NCBI GenBank assembly: GCA_964651385.1
Contig: CAZYYM010000043.1
Location: forward strand, 1-27,145
Source of the DNA: GCA-001735895 sp964651385
GTDB taxonomy: Bacteria > Pseudomonadota > Gammaproteobacteria > GCA-001735895
Length of the DNA: 27,145 bases
Direction: 5' to 3'
Shown: positions 13,889 through 22,660 of the stretch, piece by piece
How the letters are laid out: each line of letters opens with the position of its first letter
Numbering within the stretch: the first letter of the stretch is position 1
Made by a program: the position numbers and the translations under genes
The notes under the pieces: model-generated
What the model saw: the letters and a program-made list of their open reading frames with translations, nothing else
Told to the model about the DNA's origin: nothing
Databases searched by the model: none

Positions 13889-15463
13889 GTGAAATCTGTT
13901 ATTGAAAATCGTGTATCCGAATTGCTTGCCGCCGATGCACGAACCTTCTTAAGAGGCCGGAAAGTAGGGTTAGAAAAAGAAAGCCTGCGTGTTGCAGGCG
14001 ATGGCCGAATTGCGCAAACATCTCATCCACAAGGATTGGGTTCTGCCCTGACAAATCCCAATATAACCACCGATTATTCGGAAGCATTACTGGAACTGGT
14101 AACGCCACCGTTTGAAAGTTTTGATGAAACTCTGCGCTTTCTTGATGATACCCATCGATTCGTTTATGGCCAATTGGATAATGAAATTCTATGGTCTACC
14201 AGTATGCCGTGCGTAATCGATGGCGGATCGAGCATTCCTGTTGCGGAATATGGTTTATCGAATGCAGCAAAAATGAAAACCGCCTACCGCCGGGGCCTCG
14301 GGCATCGATATGGTAGAATGATGCAGGCAATAGCGGGTGTTCACTTTAACTATTCGTTTCCTTTGTCCTTCTGGAAAACTTATCAGGAACTTGTTGGCGA
14401 TAGCCGAGATAGGCAGGATTTTATTTCCGAATCCTATATGGGTATGGTTAGAAATTTACAACGTTTTGGCTGGTTAGTCCCTTACCTGTTTGGTGCATCG
14501 CCGGCAATATGCGGCTCATTTCTTGGAGCATTGCCCGATTCGCTGGAGAAGCTATTCGACCATACCTACTATCGTCCGTATGCCACCTCACTTCGTGTCG
14601 GTGATATCGGTTATCAAAATAATAAAGGAGGTGAGGCCGGAATTTGTGTTAACTATGACAATTTGAAAAGTTACATTAATAGTCTCAGACAAGCGATTTC
14701 AACGCCTTATCAAAAGTATGAAAAAATAAATCTTTGTGCCGACGGAGAATGGCAGCAGCTCAATAGCAATATATTACAGATAGAAAACGAGTACTATTCG
14801 AGTGTACGTCCCAAACAGATTTTGTACGGTGAGGAAAAGCCGACACTGGCGCTGGCTAAACGAGGCATAGCCTATATTGAACTGCGCTCACTAGATGTCA
14901 ATGTTTACGAACCGCTCGGGATCAATCACGAACAGATGCTGTTTCTCGAGTCTTTTCTGCTCTTCAGCCTGTTACTACCAAGCGAGCCCTACCCTGAGCA
15001 TGAATTAGCGGAGATAAAACAAAATATTAATGCCGTTGCAGAACGCGGACGGGACCCTGAATTGCGGTTGAGGAAATCGGGTAAAGGAATTTATTTGCGT
15101 GACTGGGCCAGAGAATTATTGGAACAAATGTCGATGTGCTGCGAATTGCTCGATGATGGCAAGGCTGAGCACATTTATTGCTCTGCTTTGCAGCAACAAC
15201 GGGCTAAAATTGAAGATGCAGACCTGACTCCCTCGGCGCGAATATTGACCGAGATGATCGAAAACAGGGAAGAATTTTTTGATTTTTCATTACGTTTATC
15301 GAAGCAGCATCAACAATGGTTTTCTGGTCGACCGTTGGATACTGAAAGACAGGCAAGGTTTGAGGAGGAGGCCCGGTCATCTATTCAACGGCAGCTTGAA
15401 ATAGAGCAGTCGGATGACATTCCCTTTGAACAGTTTATGCGAAATTATTTTGAGCAGAGCTGA
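13889..15463 (+). CDS. gshA: Glutamate-cysteine ligase (E. coli type)
   Basis: GshA joins L-glutamate and L-cysteine using ATP, the first and rate-limiting step of glutathione synthesis in the cytoplasm. The 524-residue length and the motifs RKVGLEKESLRV (ATP/metal site Glu residues), ITTDYSEALLELVTPP, and MMQAIAGVHFNYSFP match the gammaproteobacterial type 1 family. ARRIL-type conserved blocks such as RGIAYIELRSLDVNVYEPLGI are also clear. It starts with GTG at 13889 (GGTCGGAAT upstream). It lies between rpoH and a response-regulator gene, on the opposite strand to both. gshB is not in the window; the gamma-glutamyltransferase gene 5.5 kb downstream acts on the product of this pathway. Confidence 0.96.
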   Translation: MKSVIENRVSELLAADARTFLRGRKVGLEKESLRVAGDGRIAQTSHPQGLGSALTNPNITTDYSEALLELVTPPFESFDETLRFLDDTHRFVYGQLDNEILWSTSMPCVIDGGSSIPVAEYGLSNAAKMKTAYRRGLGHRYGRMMQAIAGVHFNYSFPLSFWKTYQELVGDSRDRQDFISESYMGMVRNLQRFGWLVPYLFGASPAICGSFLGALPDSLEKLFDHTYYRPYATSLRVGDIGYQNNKGGEAGICVNYDNLKSYINSLRQAISTPYQKYEKINLCADGEWQQLNSNILQIENEYYSSVRPKQILYGEEKPTLALAKRGIAYIELRSLDVNVYEPLGINHEQMLFLESFLLFSLLLPSEPYPEHELAEIKQNINAVAERGRDPELRLRKSGKGIYLRDWARELLEQMSMCCELLDDGKAEHIYCSALQQQRAKIEDADLTPSARILTEMIENREEFFDFSLRLSKQHQQWFSGRPLDTERQARFEEEARSSIQRQLEIEQSDDIPFEQFMRNYFEQS

Positions 15464-15485
15464 ATCGCCAACAGCGCCGCGGGTT

Positions 15486-16310
15486 TTAATTTAGAGCTTC
15501 GTTCTGACGTTTAATATTGACCAGGGTACGAATTCGATTGAGTAAATCGTCTTCGTCGAGCGGTTTCGTGATGAAATCGTTGGTGCCTGCACCGAATATT
15601 CCGGTGAAATCAGTTTTTTCGTCTTCTCCGGGTTCGATGGTCATTAGAAGTACCGGTAGTGCCAGATAGTCCAGCCCAAGCTGATTACGTATTTGCTGGA
15701 CCAGTTCGAAACCATTCATTTGGCTCGACAGAATCAAATCAGTAATGACGACATCGACAGTGCATCTATGGTGGATATGGATATCTTCCTTAATAAATTC
15801 GATGGCATCCTCTGCTTCTTTAAAATGGTTGAACTGAATGCCATTTTTGGTTAAAACAGCGCTGGTAATAGCCGTGGAGGTAGCACTTTTGTCCACATAA
15901 ACTACTTTGACGGGTACTGCTGTATCCTTGCCGAGGAAGTTGAGAATAAAATTAACCAGTGCCTTATGACCCTCGGCCTTGTCAAAGTAGGCAGTCACTG
16001 CATTCGAGTCGTCTGAACCTGGATGCATGATGCGTGTATTTGTATCTCCCGATACAACGAAAATGGCCGTGTCGCGGTTTTTAGACGAATGCCGGATACT
16101 TTCGATCAGCCTGTAGCCATCCATATCGCTCAGGGTAAGGCCGGTTGCAATGATTTCGAATTCAAATCGCTTGACGGCCGTAATAGCCTCTTTGCCGGTA
16201 GCGCATGCGATAATATCGAGATCCGGCAATTCACGGGCAATTTCTTTGTAAAGAATAGCCCTGGCTGAATCTGAGGAATCTATCAGCAAAAGGCGACGTT
16301 TATTCAGCAT
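15486..16310 (-). CDS. Tandem receiver-domain response regulator, first receiver degenerate
   Basis: The 274-residue protein consists of two CheY-like receiver domains (about 5-127 and 134-265) and no output domain. The second domain keeps the phosphoacceptor Asp191 (VVITDLILSS), an acidic residue Asp140 and Lys249 (FITKPLD). In the first domain the phosphoacceptor position is Gly57 (IIATGLTLSDMDG), although Asp11, Asp14 and a possible Lys111 remain. So the first domain is probably a pseudo-receiver that cannot be phosphorylated. Such stand-alone receivers act through protein-protein contact. It begins 9 bases after the ftsX stop and may be co-transcribed with ftsYEX. No cognate kinase is visible. 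Confidence 0.85.
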   Translation of the reverse strand: MLNKRRLLLIDSSDSARAILYKEIARELPDLDIIACATGKEAITAVKRFEFEIIATGLTLSDMDGYRLIESIRHSSKNRDTAIFVVSGDTNTRIMHPGSDDSNAVTAYFDKAEGHKALVNFILNFLGKDTAVPVKVVYVDKSATSTAITSAVLTKNGIQFNHFKEAEDAIEFIKEDIHIHHRCTVDVVITDLILSSQMNGFELVQQIRNQLGLDYLALPVLLMTIEPGEDEKTDFTGIFGAGTNDFITKPLDEDDLLNRIRTLVNIKRQNEALN

Positions 16311-16319
16311 AGTAACGAT

Positions 16320-17279
16320 TTACGAGGGTTCGATTTGATTCAAATGTCTAGCTACTGCAATCCAGGAGCCCGCAAGCCCGAGTAACGTACTTGATGATAG
16401 CAGAATGATAAAGTCGTGCATCGAAAAAGTCACAAATACCAGTTCAGTCTGATACAGCAGATTTAAGCGGTTGAGCGGGCCAGATATTGCCAGGTACCCG
16501 ATTTCAACAATAATCCAGGAGCAGATGCCACCAAATAGTCCGTACCAGATTCCCCCATATAGAAATGGTCGCCGTATAAAAGCATTGGTTGCGCCAATCA
16601 GCTTGGTAACAATAATTTCCTGATAACGACTCTGAATATCGAGACGTATGGTATTTCCAATGATTAGTAATACGGCAAAAGCGAATAGAATGGTAATAAT
16701 TGCAACCGAACGTTGAGCGATCTCAAGAATGGTATAGAGACGCTCCAGCCATTCGGTATCGAGCTTTGCAATATCGACCTCTGGAATCGCCTGAAGCCTG
16801 TTGAGCAAATTCCTGACCTCAAAGGTATCCATTGCTGCAACAGGTTCGACAATGATGGTATGGGGTAAAGGATTACTCGACAGTGTGTCGATGCTTTTTC
16901 CGAATCCGGAATCTTGCCTGAAGAACTCGAGTGCGTCAAAACGGGAAACAAAATCCGTCGATTGAACCTGTTCCATGGCGTCAATTTGGCGTTGCAGCGC
17001 CCGGGCATTTTTTTCATCGGTGTTGAGTCCCAGATAAAGGCTGATCTGAGTTGTTGAGCGGAAATCCCCCGACATCGCATCGACATTTTTCAGGAAAACG
17101 AAAAAGCCGCCGGGCAATGACAGAGTGATACCAATTACCGCGACGGTCATTATCGTGGTTGCAGGCGCCTGATAAATCTTACCAAGGCTGAAAACCAGGG
17201 ATTGAATGTGATGGAGAATATAGGCGCTTAGCCGGTTAGTCGTCGCGGGTTTGTTTCGTCGAACATTGCTGGTACGCAT
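16320..17279 (-). CDS. ftsX: Cell division protein FtsX
   Basis: FtsX is the membrane subunit of the FtsEX complex, which couples ATP hydrolysis in the cytoplasm to activation of cell-wall amidases at the septum. The 319-residue protein has an N-terminal basic tail, one helix near residues 40-65, a periplasmic domain, and three more helices (about 190-215, 240-262 and 285-305), the FtsX/MacB topology. Conserved text includes ISLYLGLNTDEKNARAL, NPLPHTIIV and VTKLIGATNAFIRRPFLY. It follows ftsE after 14 bases in the ftsY-ftsE-ftsX order. Confidence 0.95.
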   Translation of the reverse strand: MRTSNVRRNKPATTNRLSAYILHHIQSLVFSLGKIYQAPATTIMTVAVIGITLSLPGGFFVFLKNVDAMSGDFRSTTQISLYLGLNTDEKNARALQRQIDAMEQVQSTDFVSRFDALEFFRQDSGFGKSIDTLSSNPLPHTIIVEPVAAMDTFEVRNLLNRLQAIPEVDIAKLDTEWLERLYTILEIAQRSVAIITILFAFAVLLIIGNTIRLDIQSRYQEIIVTKLIGATNAFIRRPFLYGGIWYGLFGGICSWIIVEIGYLAISGPLNRLNLLYQTELVFVTFSMHDFIILLSSSTLLGLAGSWIAVARHLNQIEPS

Positions 17280-17293
17280 CGCAGTCCGCCAGA

Positions 17294-17989
17294 CTAATGA
17301 TAAAATTCGGTTGCTTCAACCGATTCATCCAGACCGTTTTCTATTAGCTTGCCACGATTTAAGGTGAGAACCGGTTTTTTTAATTCATCAATCAGGTTCA
17401 GGTCGTGGCTTGCCACCAGCACGGAAACACCAACCTGGTGGAAGTCGACAAATATTTGCATAATTTCCCGCGATAATACGGGGTCGAGATTTCCGGTTGG
17501 CTCATCAGCAAGTAATAGCATTGGTTTGTGCACCACTGCGCGGGCAATACCGACGCGTTGCTGCTCTCCGCCCGATAGCGTGATCGGCATTGATTTTTCT
17601 TTGTGTAACAAACCAACCTTATCGAGGGCAGCACGGGTACGTTTGGCAACTTCCTGTGGTCTGTAGCCCTGAATAGTCAAAGGTATGGCGACGTTATCAA
17701 AAACCGGTCGGTCAAATAACAACTGGTGATCCTGAAATATAATACCGATATTACGACGAACATAGGGTACACGATTCTTTGGAATGGTATTCAAATTGAT
17801 TCGGTTCAACAATGCCTGACCACGCGTCGGTTTCTCGATCAGCGAGATAATTTTTAACATCGTACTTTTACCAGCGCCGGAATGCCCGGTTAGAAAAGCC
17901 ATTTCACCGGCTCCGAGCTGCATCGAAACGTTATTCAGGGCATCCTGACCGCCCTCGTAGCGCTTGGTAACGTTATGAAACTCGATCAT
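17294..17989 (-). CDS. ftsE: Cell division ATP-binding protein FtsE
   Basis: FtsE is the ABC ATPase partner of FtsX. All nucleotide-binding motifs are present: Walker A GHSGAGKS (35-42), Q-loop IIFQDHQLLFDRPVFDNV, signature LSGGEQQR (138-145), Walker B MLLLADEP with Glu163, and the H-loop VASHD. The length of 231 is slightly above the usual ~222. FtsE-specific sequence is IEFHNVTKRY at the start and DHQLLFDR after the Q-loop. It is 12 bases downstream of ftsY and 14 upstream of ftsX. Confidence 0.97.
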   Translation of the reverse strand: MIEFHNVTKRYEGGQDALNNVSMQLGAGEMAFLTGHSGAGKSTMLKIISLIEKPTRGQALLNRINLNTIPKNRVPYVRRNIGIIFQDHQLLFDRPVFDNVAIPLTIQGYRPQEVAKRTRAALDKVGLLHKEKSMPITLSGGEQQRVGIARAVVHKPMLLLADEPTGNLDPVLSREIMQIFVDFHQVGVSVLVASHDLNLIDELKKPVLTLNRGKLIENGLDESVEATEFYH

Positions 17990-18001
17990 CGGCTAAAATA
18001 C

Positions 18002-18982
18002 TCAAACATCAGATTCGGAAAGCAGGGCATCAACAAATTCGTGGCTGTTAAATGGTCTCAAATCTTCAACCGATTCGCCAATGCCAATATAACGTATCGG
18101 TAGTTGGAGTTGCTCAGCCAGGCTGAAAATCATACCGCCTTTGGCGGTACCATCGAGTTTGGTGAGGATCACTCCGGATACACCGACGGATTTTCTGAAA
18201 TGGCTGGCCTGGGCCAGCGCATTTTGTCCGGTCACCGCATCGAGTACGAGCATGGTTTCATGCGGGGCGTTGGTATCAAGCTTGCCCATCACACGTTTGA
18301 TTTTCTCCAACTCATCCATCAGATTGTTTTGGGTGTGCAGCCGACCGGCTGTATCAGCAATCAGGACATCGATATTTCGCGTCCTGGCGGACTGCAAAGC
18401 ATCAAAGATAACGGAAGCTGAATCGGATCCCTGGGCTTGCTTGACCACAGGTATTTCAAGCCGGTCGCCCCAGGTTTGCAATTGCTCCACTGCGGCGGCG
18501 CGGAAGGTATCGCCTGCCGCCAGCATGACACGATGCCCCTGATTTTTAAATTGCTGGGCGAGCTTACCGGCAGTGGTAGTTTTACCGGCGCCATTGACCC
18601 CGACCATTAAGATGACGTAAGGCCCGTTCTCATTATCGATTTGTAATGGAATATTGCAGGGTTTGAGGATGTCTTCCATAATCTGTTTGAGCGCACTATA
18701 AAGGGTTTCACCATCAGTCAGCTGCCGGCGTTCGAGTCGTTCGGTCAAATGCTGGATAATTGCCTGTGTTGCCTGAAACCCGACATCGGCCAGCAGCAGC
18801 TGCTCTTCAAGCTGGGTGAGCAAATCGGCATCGATTGATTTTTTTCCAAGCAGCAGATTAGCCAGACCCGATGACAGGACTTCTCGTGTTTTACTCAGTC
18901 TTTGACGTAACGATGCCAATAGGCCTCGTGGCTTTTGAGCAGATATTTCGTCAGATTCCGAGCTCGATTTAAAACCGAACAT
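18002..18982 (-). CDS. ftsY: Signal recognition particle receptor FtsY
   Basis: FtsY is the SRP receptor GTPase that docks ribosome-nascent chain complexes at the inner membrane. The protein has a short acidic N-terminal segment, an N domain helix bundle (SIDADLLTQLEEQLLLADVG), and a G domain with VGVNGAGKTTT, AAGDTFRAAAVEQL, IADTAGRLHT, LTKLDGTAKGG and the C-terminal YIGIGESVEDLRPF. The frame extends upstream to a GTG at 19012 and an ATG at 18994. I favour ATG 18982 (MFGFKSSS) because GGG lies seven bases upstream and many FtsY proteins begin MFGF. The acidic A domain is much shorter than in E. coli. It heads the ftsYEX operon. Confidence 0.95.
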   Translation of the reverse strand: MFGFKSSSESDEISAQKPRGLLASLRQRLSKTREVLSSGLANLLLGKKSIDADLLTQLEEQLLLADVGFQATQAIIQHLTERLERRQLTDGETLYSALKQIMEDILKPCNIPLQIDNENGPYVILMVGVNGAGKTTTAGKLAQQFKNQGHRVMLAAGDTFRAAAVEQLQTWGDRLEIPVVKQAQGSDSASVIFDALQSARTRNIDVLIADTAGRLHTQNNLMDELEKIKRVMGKLDTNAPHETMLVLDAVTGQNALAQASHFRKSVGVSGVILTKLDGTAKGGMIFSLAEQLQLPIRYIGIGESVEDLRPFNSHEFVDALLSESDV

Positions 18983-19100
18983 TATTTTACCCATGGCGAA
19001 TAATTCAGGCACAATATGCTACCAGAAAGCATTGCCGAGTGTGCAGACACATTCCGAATCATTATCGATATGGGCGATATATTTTGACATTAACAGAACA

Positions 19101-19526
19101 ATGATCGTATTTAAATTTAAAGCCGTAATACTGCTACGCCTCATTGTTTCTTTTTGGTTGCATACACTAACTTTTCAAAAGGTTTTCAAAAATGGACTGA
19201 ACCTTATAGTAAGGGAAGCTCACCGTGCACCCGTGCTAGTTTCACAGCTTTGGTATCACGTCGGACCGAGTTATCAACATGACCGTATTACGGGTATATC
19301 GCGTGCGCTTGAATCCCCGGTATTTCGGGGCACGGAATAGACTGTGGCAGGTAATTTCTCACCTATCGTGGCCGAAAATGGCGCTTGTGACAATGCTCTC
19401 ACAGGTAAACATTACACGGCTTATTATCAAAGTTTCACCAGTCACTGGCCGCACATCTGTCTGCAACGCGAAGCTGATGCTATGGCAGGTTTAGTTCTTG
19501 GTGAATTGATGGGGCTGACAAGCTAG
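19101..19526 (+). pseudogene. M16 zinc peptidase pseudogene (nonsense-mutated and truncated)
   Basis: In many gammaproteobacteria one or two M16 (pitrilysin-family) peptidase genes lie between ftsY and rsmD. Here a start at 19101 encodes a signal-peptide-like N terminus, then NGLNLIVREAHRAPVLVSQLWYHVG, the standard M16 opening. The catalytic HxxEH is destroyed: the expected HALEHM reads RALESP. An in-frame TAG follows at 19338-19340. Beyond it the same frame still reads peptidase sequence (AGNFSPIVAENGACDNALTG, YTAYYQSF, EADAMAGLVL) to a stop at 19526. About 140 of the usual ~430 codons remain. The gene is inactive by active-site loss, nonsense codon and 3' deletion. Confidence 0.85.
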
Positions 19527-19532
19527 AGATCA

Positions 19533-20108
19533 ATGGCTAAAGCCCAATTATCGCAGGTACGTATCATTGGCGGACATTGGCGTGGTCGGCACCTACCCGT
19601 ACCAACGGTTGAAGGTCTGCGCCCAACCCCTGACCGGATTCGCGAAACCCTGTTCAACTGGTTAGCCAGGGATTGTCAGGGTGCAAATGTACTGGATTGT
19701 TATGCCGGTAGCGGGGCTCTGGGCTTTGAGGCGGCATCACGCGGGGCCAGTCAAATAACCTTGATCGAAAAAAACAAACAAGCCTGGAATAATCTAAGAA
19801 GTCAGAAGCAACAACTGCAAGCCGATAATATCGATCTATTCAACAGCGATGCTTTGGTTCAGATAGCTACCCTGGAACGACGTTACGATATCGTTTTTGT
19901 CGATCCGCCATATGCTAAACCGGCTTTACGTGACAATGTCATACAAAGCCTGATAGAAAAAGCAAAGCTCAATGACGGCGCCCGAATCTATCTGGAATGG
20001 CCGCAGGAGGAAATATTCGAATTAACACTACCGGAACTATCCTGGTGGAAGCGGAAAAAGGCGGGCCGGGTCCATTATGCTATAGCCGAATGGCGGTTAA
20101 GCCGTTAA
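19533..20108 (+). CDS. rsmD: 16S rRNA (guanine(966)-N(2))-methyltransferase RsmD
   Basis: RsmD methylates G966 of 16S rRNA in the assembled 30S subunit using S-adenosylmethionine. The 191-residue protein has the family pattern RIIGGHWRGRHLPVP, LRPTPDRIRETLFNWL, the SAM loop VLDCYAGSGALGFEAASRGA, and the catalytic FVDPPYAKP (N6/N2-type DPPY). It starts seven bases after the peptidase pseudogene and is followed by coaD, the usual neighbour. Confidence 0.96.
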   Translation: MAKAQLSQVRIIGGHWRGRHLPVPTVEGLRPTPDRIRETLFNWLARDCQGANVLDCYAGSGALGFEAASRGASQITLIEKNKQAWNNLRSQKQQLQADNIDLFNSDALVQIATLERRYDIVFVDPPYAKPALRDNVIQSLIEKAKLNDGARIYLEWPQEEIFELTLPELSWWKRKKAGRVHYAIAEWRLSR

Positions 20109-20171
20109 AATCGCGCTGTTTTTGATACGATACGAATTACCTCAGTATTTTTAACTCTCACGGAATTTGCT

Positions 20172-20660
20172 ATGACCCGCACAGCGATATATCCAGGTAC
20201 TTTCGATCCGGTGACGCGCGGTCATATTGATATCTGCGAGCGAGGCTTAAAAATGTTTGATGAAATTGTCATCGGTGTTGCCGACAGCCTGGCCAAACAG
20301 CCTTTTTTCAATATTGATGAACGTCGGGATATGCTCGAGACGGTATTTGCCGATAACGACCGGATTTCGATTCGGCCATTTTCCGGCCTGTTAATCGACT
20401 TTGCACGGGAGTGTGATGCCAAGGTGATTATCCGTGGACTTCGCGCTATATCCGATTTCGAATACGAAGTTCAACTCGCCGGTATGAATCGATCACTGGC
20501 CCACGAAATCGAAACGGTATTTCTGACCGCTGCACAACGCTACGCTTTTGTATCTTCCAGCCTGGTACGAGAAATTGCGAAGTTTGACGGTGATGTATCT
20601 GAGTTTTTACATCCTGAAGTACTCAAGCTTCTGACCGATAAAATCAGGAGTAATCGTTAA
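20172..20660 (+). CDS. coaD: Phosphopantetheine adenylyltransferase
   Basis: CoaD transfers AMP from ATP to 4'-phosphopantetheine, the penultimate step of coenzyme A synthesis. Motifs of the nucleotidyltransferase alpha/beta phosphodiesterase family are present: YPGTFDPVTRGHID near the N terminus (the T/HxGH site), IRGLRAISDFEYEVQLAGMNR, and FVSSSLVREIAKFDGDVSEF. The length of 162 is normal. It lies 63 bases after rsmD and 43 before the ferredoxin gene, an order widely kept in gammaproteobacteria. Confidence 0.97.
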   Translation: MTRTAIYPGTFDPVTRGHIDICERGLKMFDEIVIGVADSLAKQPFFNIDERRDMLETVFADNDRISIRPFSGLLIDFARECDAKVIIRGLRAISDFEYEVQLAGMNRSLAHEIETVFLTAAQRYAFVSSSLVREIAKFDGDVSEFLHPEVLKLLTDKIRSNR

Positions 20661-20703
20661 ATGCTCAAACAGTACGCAAAGTAAAATCCGGGAGGCTACA
20701 AGC

Positions 20704-20955
20704 ATGGCATTAATGATTACCGACGAATGTATTAATTGTGACGTGTGTGAACCCGAGTGTCCCAACGAGGCGATTTATCCGGGTGAAGAAATCTATGAAA
20801 TTAACCCGAACCTGTGTACCGAATGTGTTGGTCATTTTGAAACATCGCAATGTGTTGAAGTCTGTCCGGTCGACTGTATTCCGCTGGACCCGGATCGTCC
20901 TGAAACACAGGAAGATTTGCTACTGAAATATCAACACCTGACAGGCAACGAGTAG
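20704..20955 (+). CDS. yfhL: YfhL-family 2x[4Fe-4S] ferredoxin
   Basis: The 83-residue protein has two cysteine clusters: Cys9, 12, 15 and 19 (CINCDVCEPECP), and Cys38, 41, 50 and 54 (CTECVGHFETSQCVEVC) with an extra Cys58. The eight-residue insertion between Cys41 and Cys50 is typical of Alvin/YfhL-type ferredoxins, which hold two [4Fe-4S] clusters of very low potential. The redox partner is unknown. A strong GGGAGG lies eight bases upstream of the ATG. It is clustered with coaD, as in many proteobacteria. Confidence 0.93.
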   Translation: MALMITDECINCDVCEPECPNEAIYPGEEIYEINPNLCTECVGHFETSQCVEVCPVDCIPLDPDRPETQEDLLLKYQHLTGNE

Positions 20956-20967
20956 GTCAGTGATAAT

Positions 20968-22644
20968 ATGATAAAGAAACAAATCAAGCCTCAGTTAGCG
21001 GGGGTTTTTTTGTGCCTGGTTAGTCTTAGCCAGGTTTCGGTAGCCGGTGATTATGCAGTTGCTTCGGCCCATCCATTGGCGACCCAGGCCGGTATTGAAA
21101 TTTTAAAACAGGGTGGTAATGCCTTCGATGCCGCGATAGCGGTGACCAGTACGCTGGCGGTAGTTGAACCTTATTCGTCTGGAATCGGTGGCGGCGGGTT
21201 TTATTTATTGCACGATGAAAAGAATAATAAACAGATAATGCTCGATGCTCGTGAAAGAGCACCATTGAAAGGGCGCCGAGATATGTACTTAAATACGGAT
21301 GGTAGCGTTAATCATGACCTTTCGATGAATGGTGCTACCTCGGCGGGAATTCCCGGTATACCTGCGGCGCTGGATCATTTACAGAAAAATTACGGCCGGT
21401 TACCTCTGAGTAAAACATTCGCCAAAGCGATCCAATATGCCGAAAACGGATTTGAGGTGGATCGGGTTTATCATCAGCTTGCTAAATTTCGGCTTGAGGT
21501 ATTGCGGCGTTTTGTTTCCAGTCGAAACATATTTTTAAGCGATGGCGAAATACCGGATGTGGGTAGCCTGATTAAACAGGCGGATCTTGCCGGTACTTTA
21601 AGGCAACTCGCCGAACGGGGTCGGACCGGATTTTACCGGGGTAACGTGGCACGAAAAATGGTCGATAGTGTCAGGTTGCATGGTGGTGTCTGGTCGTTGC
21701 AGGATTTAAAACAGTATCAGTTAATTGAACGCGAACCGATTCGTTTTCATTATGGCGGCGCTGAGTTTATCACGGCGACATTGCCTTCGTCGGGTGGCAT
21801 CGTACTGGCCAGTATATTTAACATGCTGGCTGAACTGGATTATCAAAATGCCGGTGACCTGCAGAAAATTCACAGGCTTGTTGAAACCATGCGCCGAGCT
21901 TATCGGGATCGCGCCGAATACCTGGGCGATAGTGACTATGTGGATATTCCTGAAAAACAGCTAACCAGCATCGAATATGCTAAGCAAATTTTGTTGAATT
22001 TTTCAGGGGACAGGGCAACCCCCAGTTCGACACTTGGTAAGATTAGCGATGATGCGGCAGGGACCGATACCACACATTTCTCAATTATCGACTCCGATGG
22101 CAATATGGTTTCAGCAACTCTGTCGGTCAATTATCCGTTCGGTTCGGGATTAATCGCCGATGGCACCGGTGTTTTGCTGAACGATGAAATGGATGACTTT
22201 TCCGCGAGCCCCGGAGTGCCGAATGCTTACGGCTTGCTAGGCAGTGATGCCAACGCGATACAACCGGGTAAACGCATGCTTTCCAGTATGACCCCGGCCT
22301 TCGTGAAATTGCCGCACAAAACACTGATTTCTGGAACACCGGGGGGTAGTCGAATAATCACCATGCAATTACTTGGCATGCTGGAATTTCTTCGTGGCGG
22401 AAGCGCCGAGCAGATTGTCTCCTTGCCGCGGTTTCATCACCAGTACTATCCGGATAGTATTTACTACGAAGAAAATGCCTTTGACGATGCCACCCAGTTA
22501 AACTTAAAGGCCTTAGGGCACGAATTAAAGCAATCTTCTTACCGATACGGCAATATGCAAACCATTGTCGTGAATAAAAAAAATGGTGAGATTCAGGCTG
22601 CCTCTGATCCACGGGGTATCGGTAGTGCAATTGTCGGGCAATAA
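20968..22644 (+). CDS. ggt: Gamma-glutamyltransferase (glutathione hydrolase)
   Basis: This is a periplasmic N-terminal nucleophile hydrolase that cleaves the gamma-glutamyl bond of glutathione. The 558-residue precursor has a signal peptide (about residues 1-27, ending SVAG), the large-subunit start YAVASAHPLATQAGIEILKQGGNAFDAA, and GIGGGGFYLLHD. The autocatalytic cleavage site is just before Thr368 in GTDTTHFSIID, which becomes the small-subunit nucleophile. The oxyanion Gly pair is in TPGGSRIITM and the substrate Arg in DARERAP. It starts 12 bases after yfhL. It is convergent with the broken glycosylase gene, 16 bases away. Confidence 0.96.
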   Translation: MIKKQIKPQLAGVFLCLVSLSQVSVAGDYAVASAHPLATQAGIEILKQGGNAFDAAIAVTSTLAVVEPYSSGIGGGGFYLLHDEKNNKQIMLDARERAPLKGRRDMYLNTDGSVNHDLSMNGATSAGIPGIPAALDHLQKNYGRLPLSKTFAKAIQYAENGFEVDRVYHQLAKFRLEVLRRFVSSRNIFLSDGEIPDVGSLIKQADLAGTLRQLAERGRTGFYRGNVARKMVDSVRLHGGVWSLQDLKQYQLIEREPIRFHYGGAEFITATLPSSGGIVLASIFNMLAELDYQNAGDLQKIHRLVETMRRAYRDRAEYLGDSDYVDIPEKQLTSIEYAKQILLNFSGDRATPSSTLGKISDDAAGTDTTHFSIIDSDGNMVSATLSVNYPFGSGLIADGTGVLLNDEMDDFSASPGVPNAYGLLGSDANAIQPGKRMLSSMTPAFVKLPHKTLISGTPGGSRIITMQLLGMLEFLRGGSAEQIVSLPRFHHQYYPDSIYYEENAFDDATQLNLKALGHELKQSSYRYGNMQTIVVNKKNGEIQAASDPRGIGSAIVGQ

Positions 22645-22660
22645 AGCGTTAGGTCCAGTT

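Noticed and set aside
18104..18542. Long plus-strand frames (up to 133 codons) opposite ftsY
   Set aside because: ftsY is unambiguous; these are antisense shadows with no protein-like motifs.
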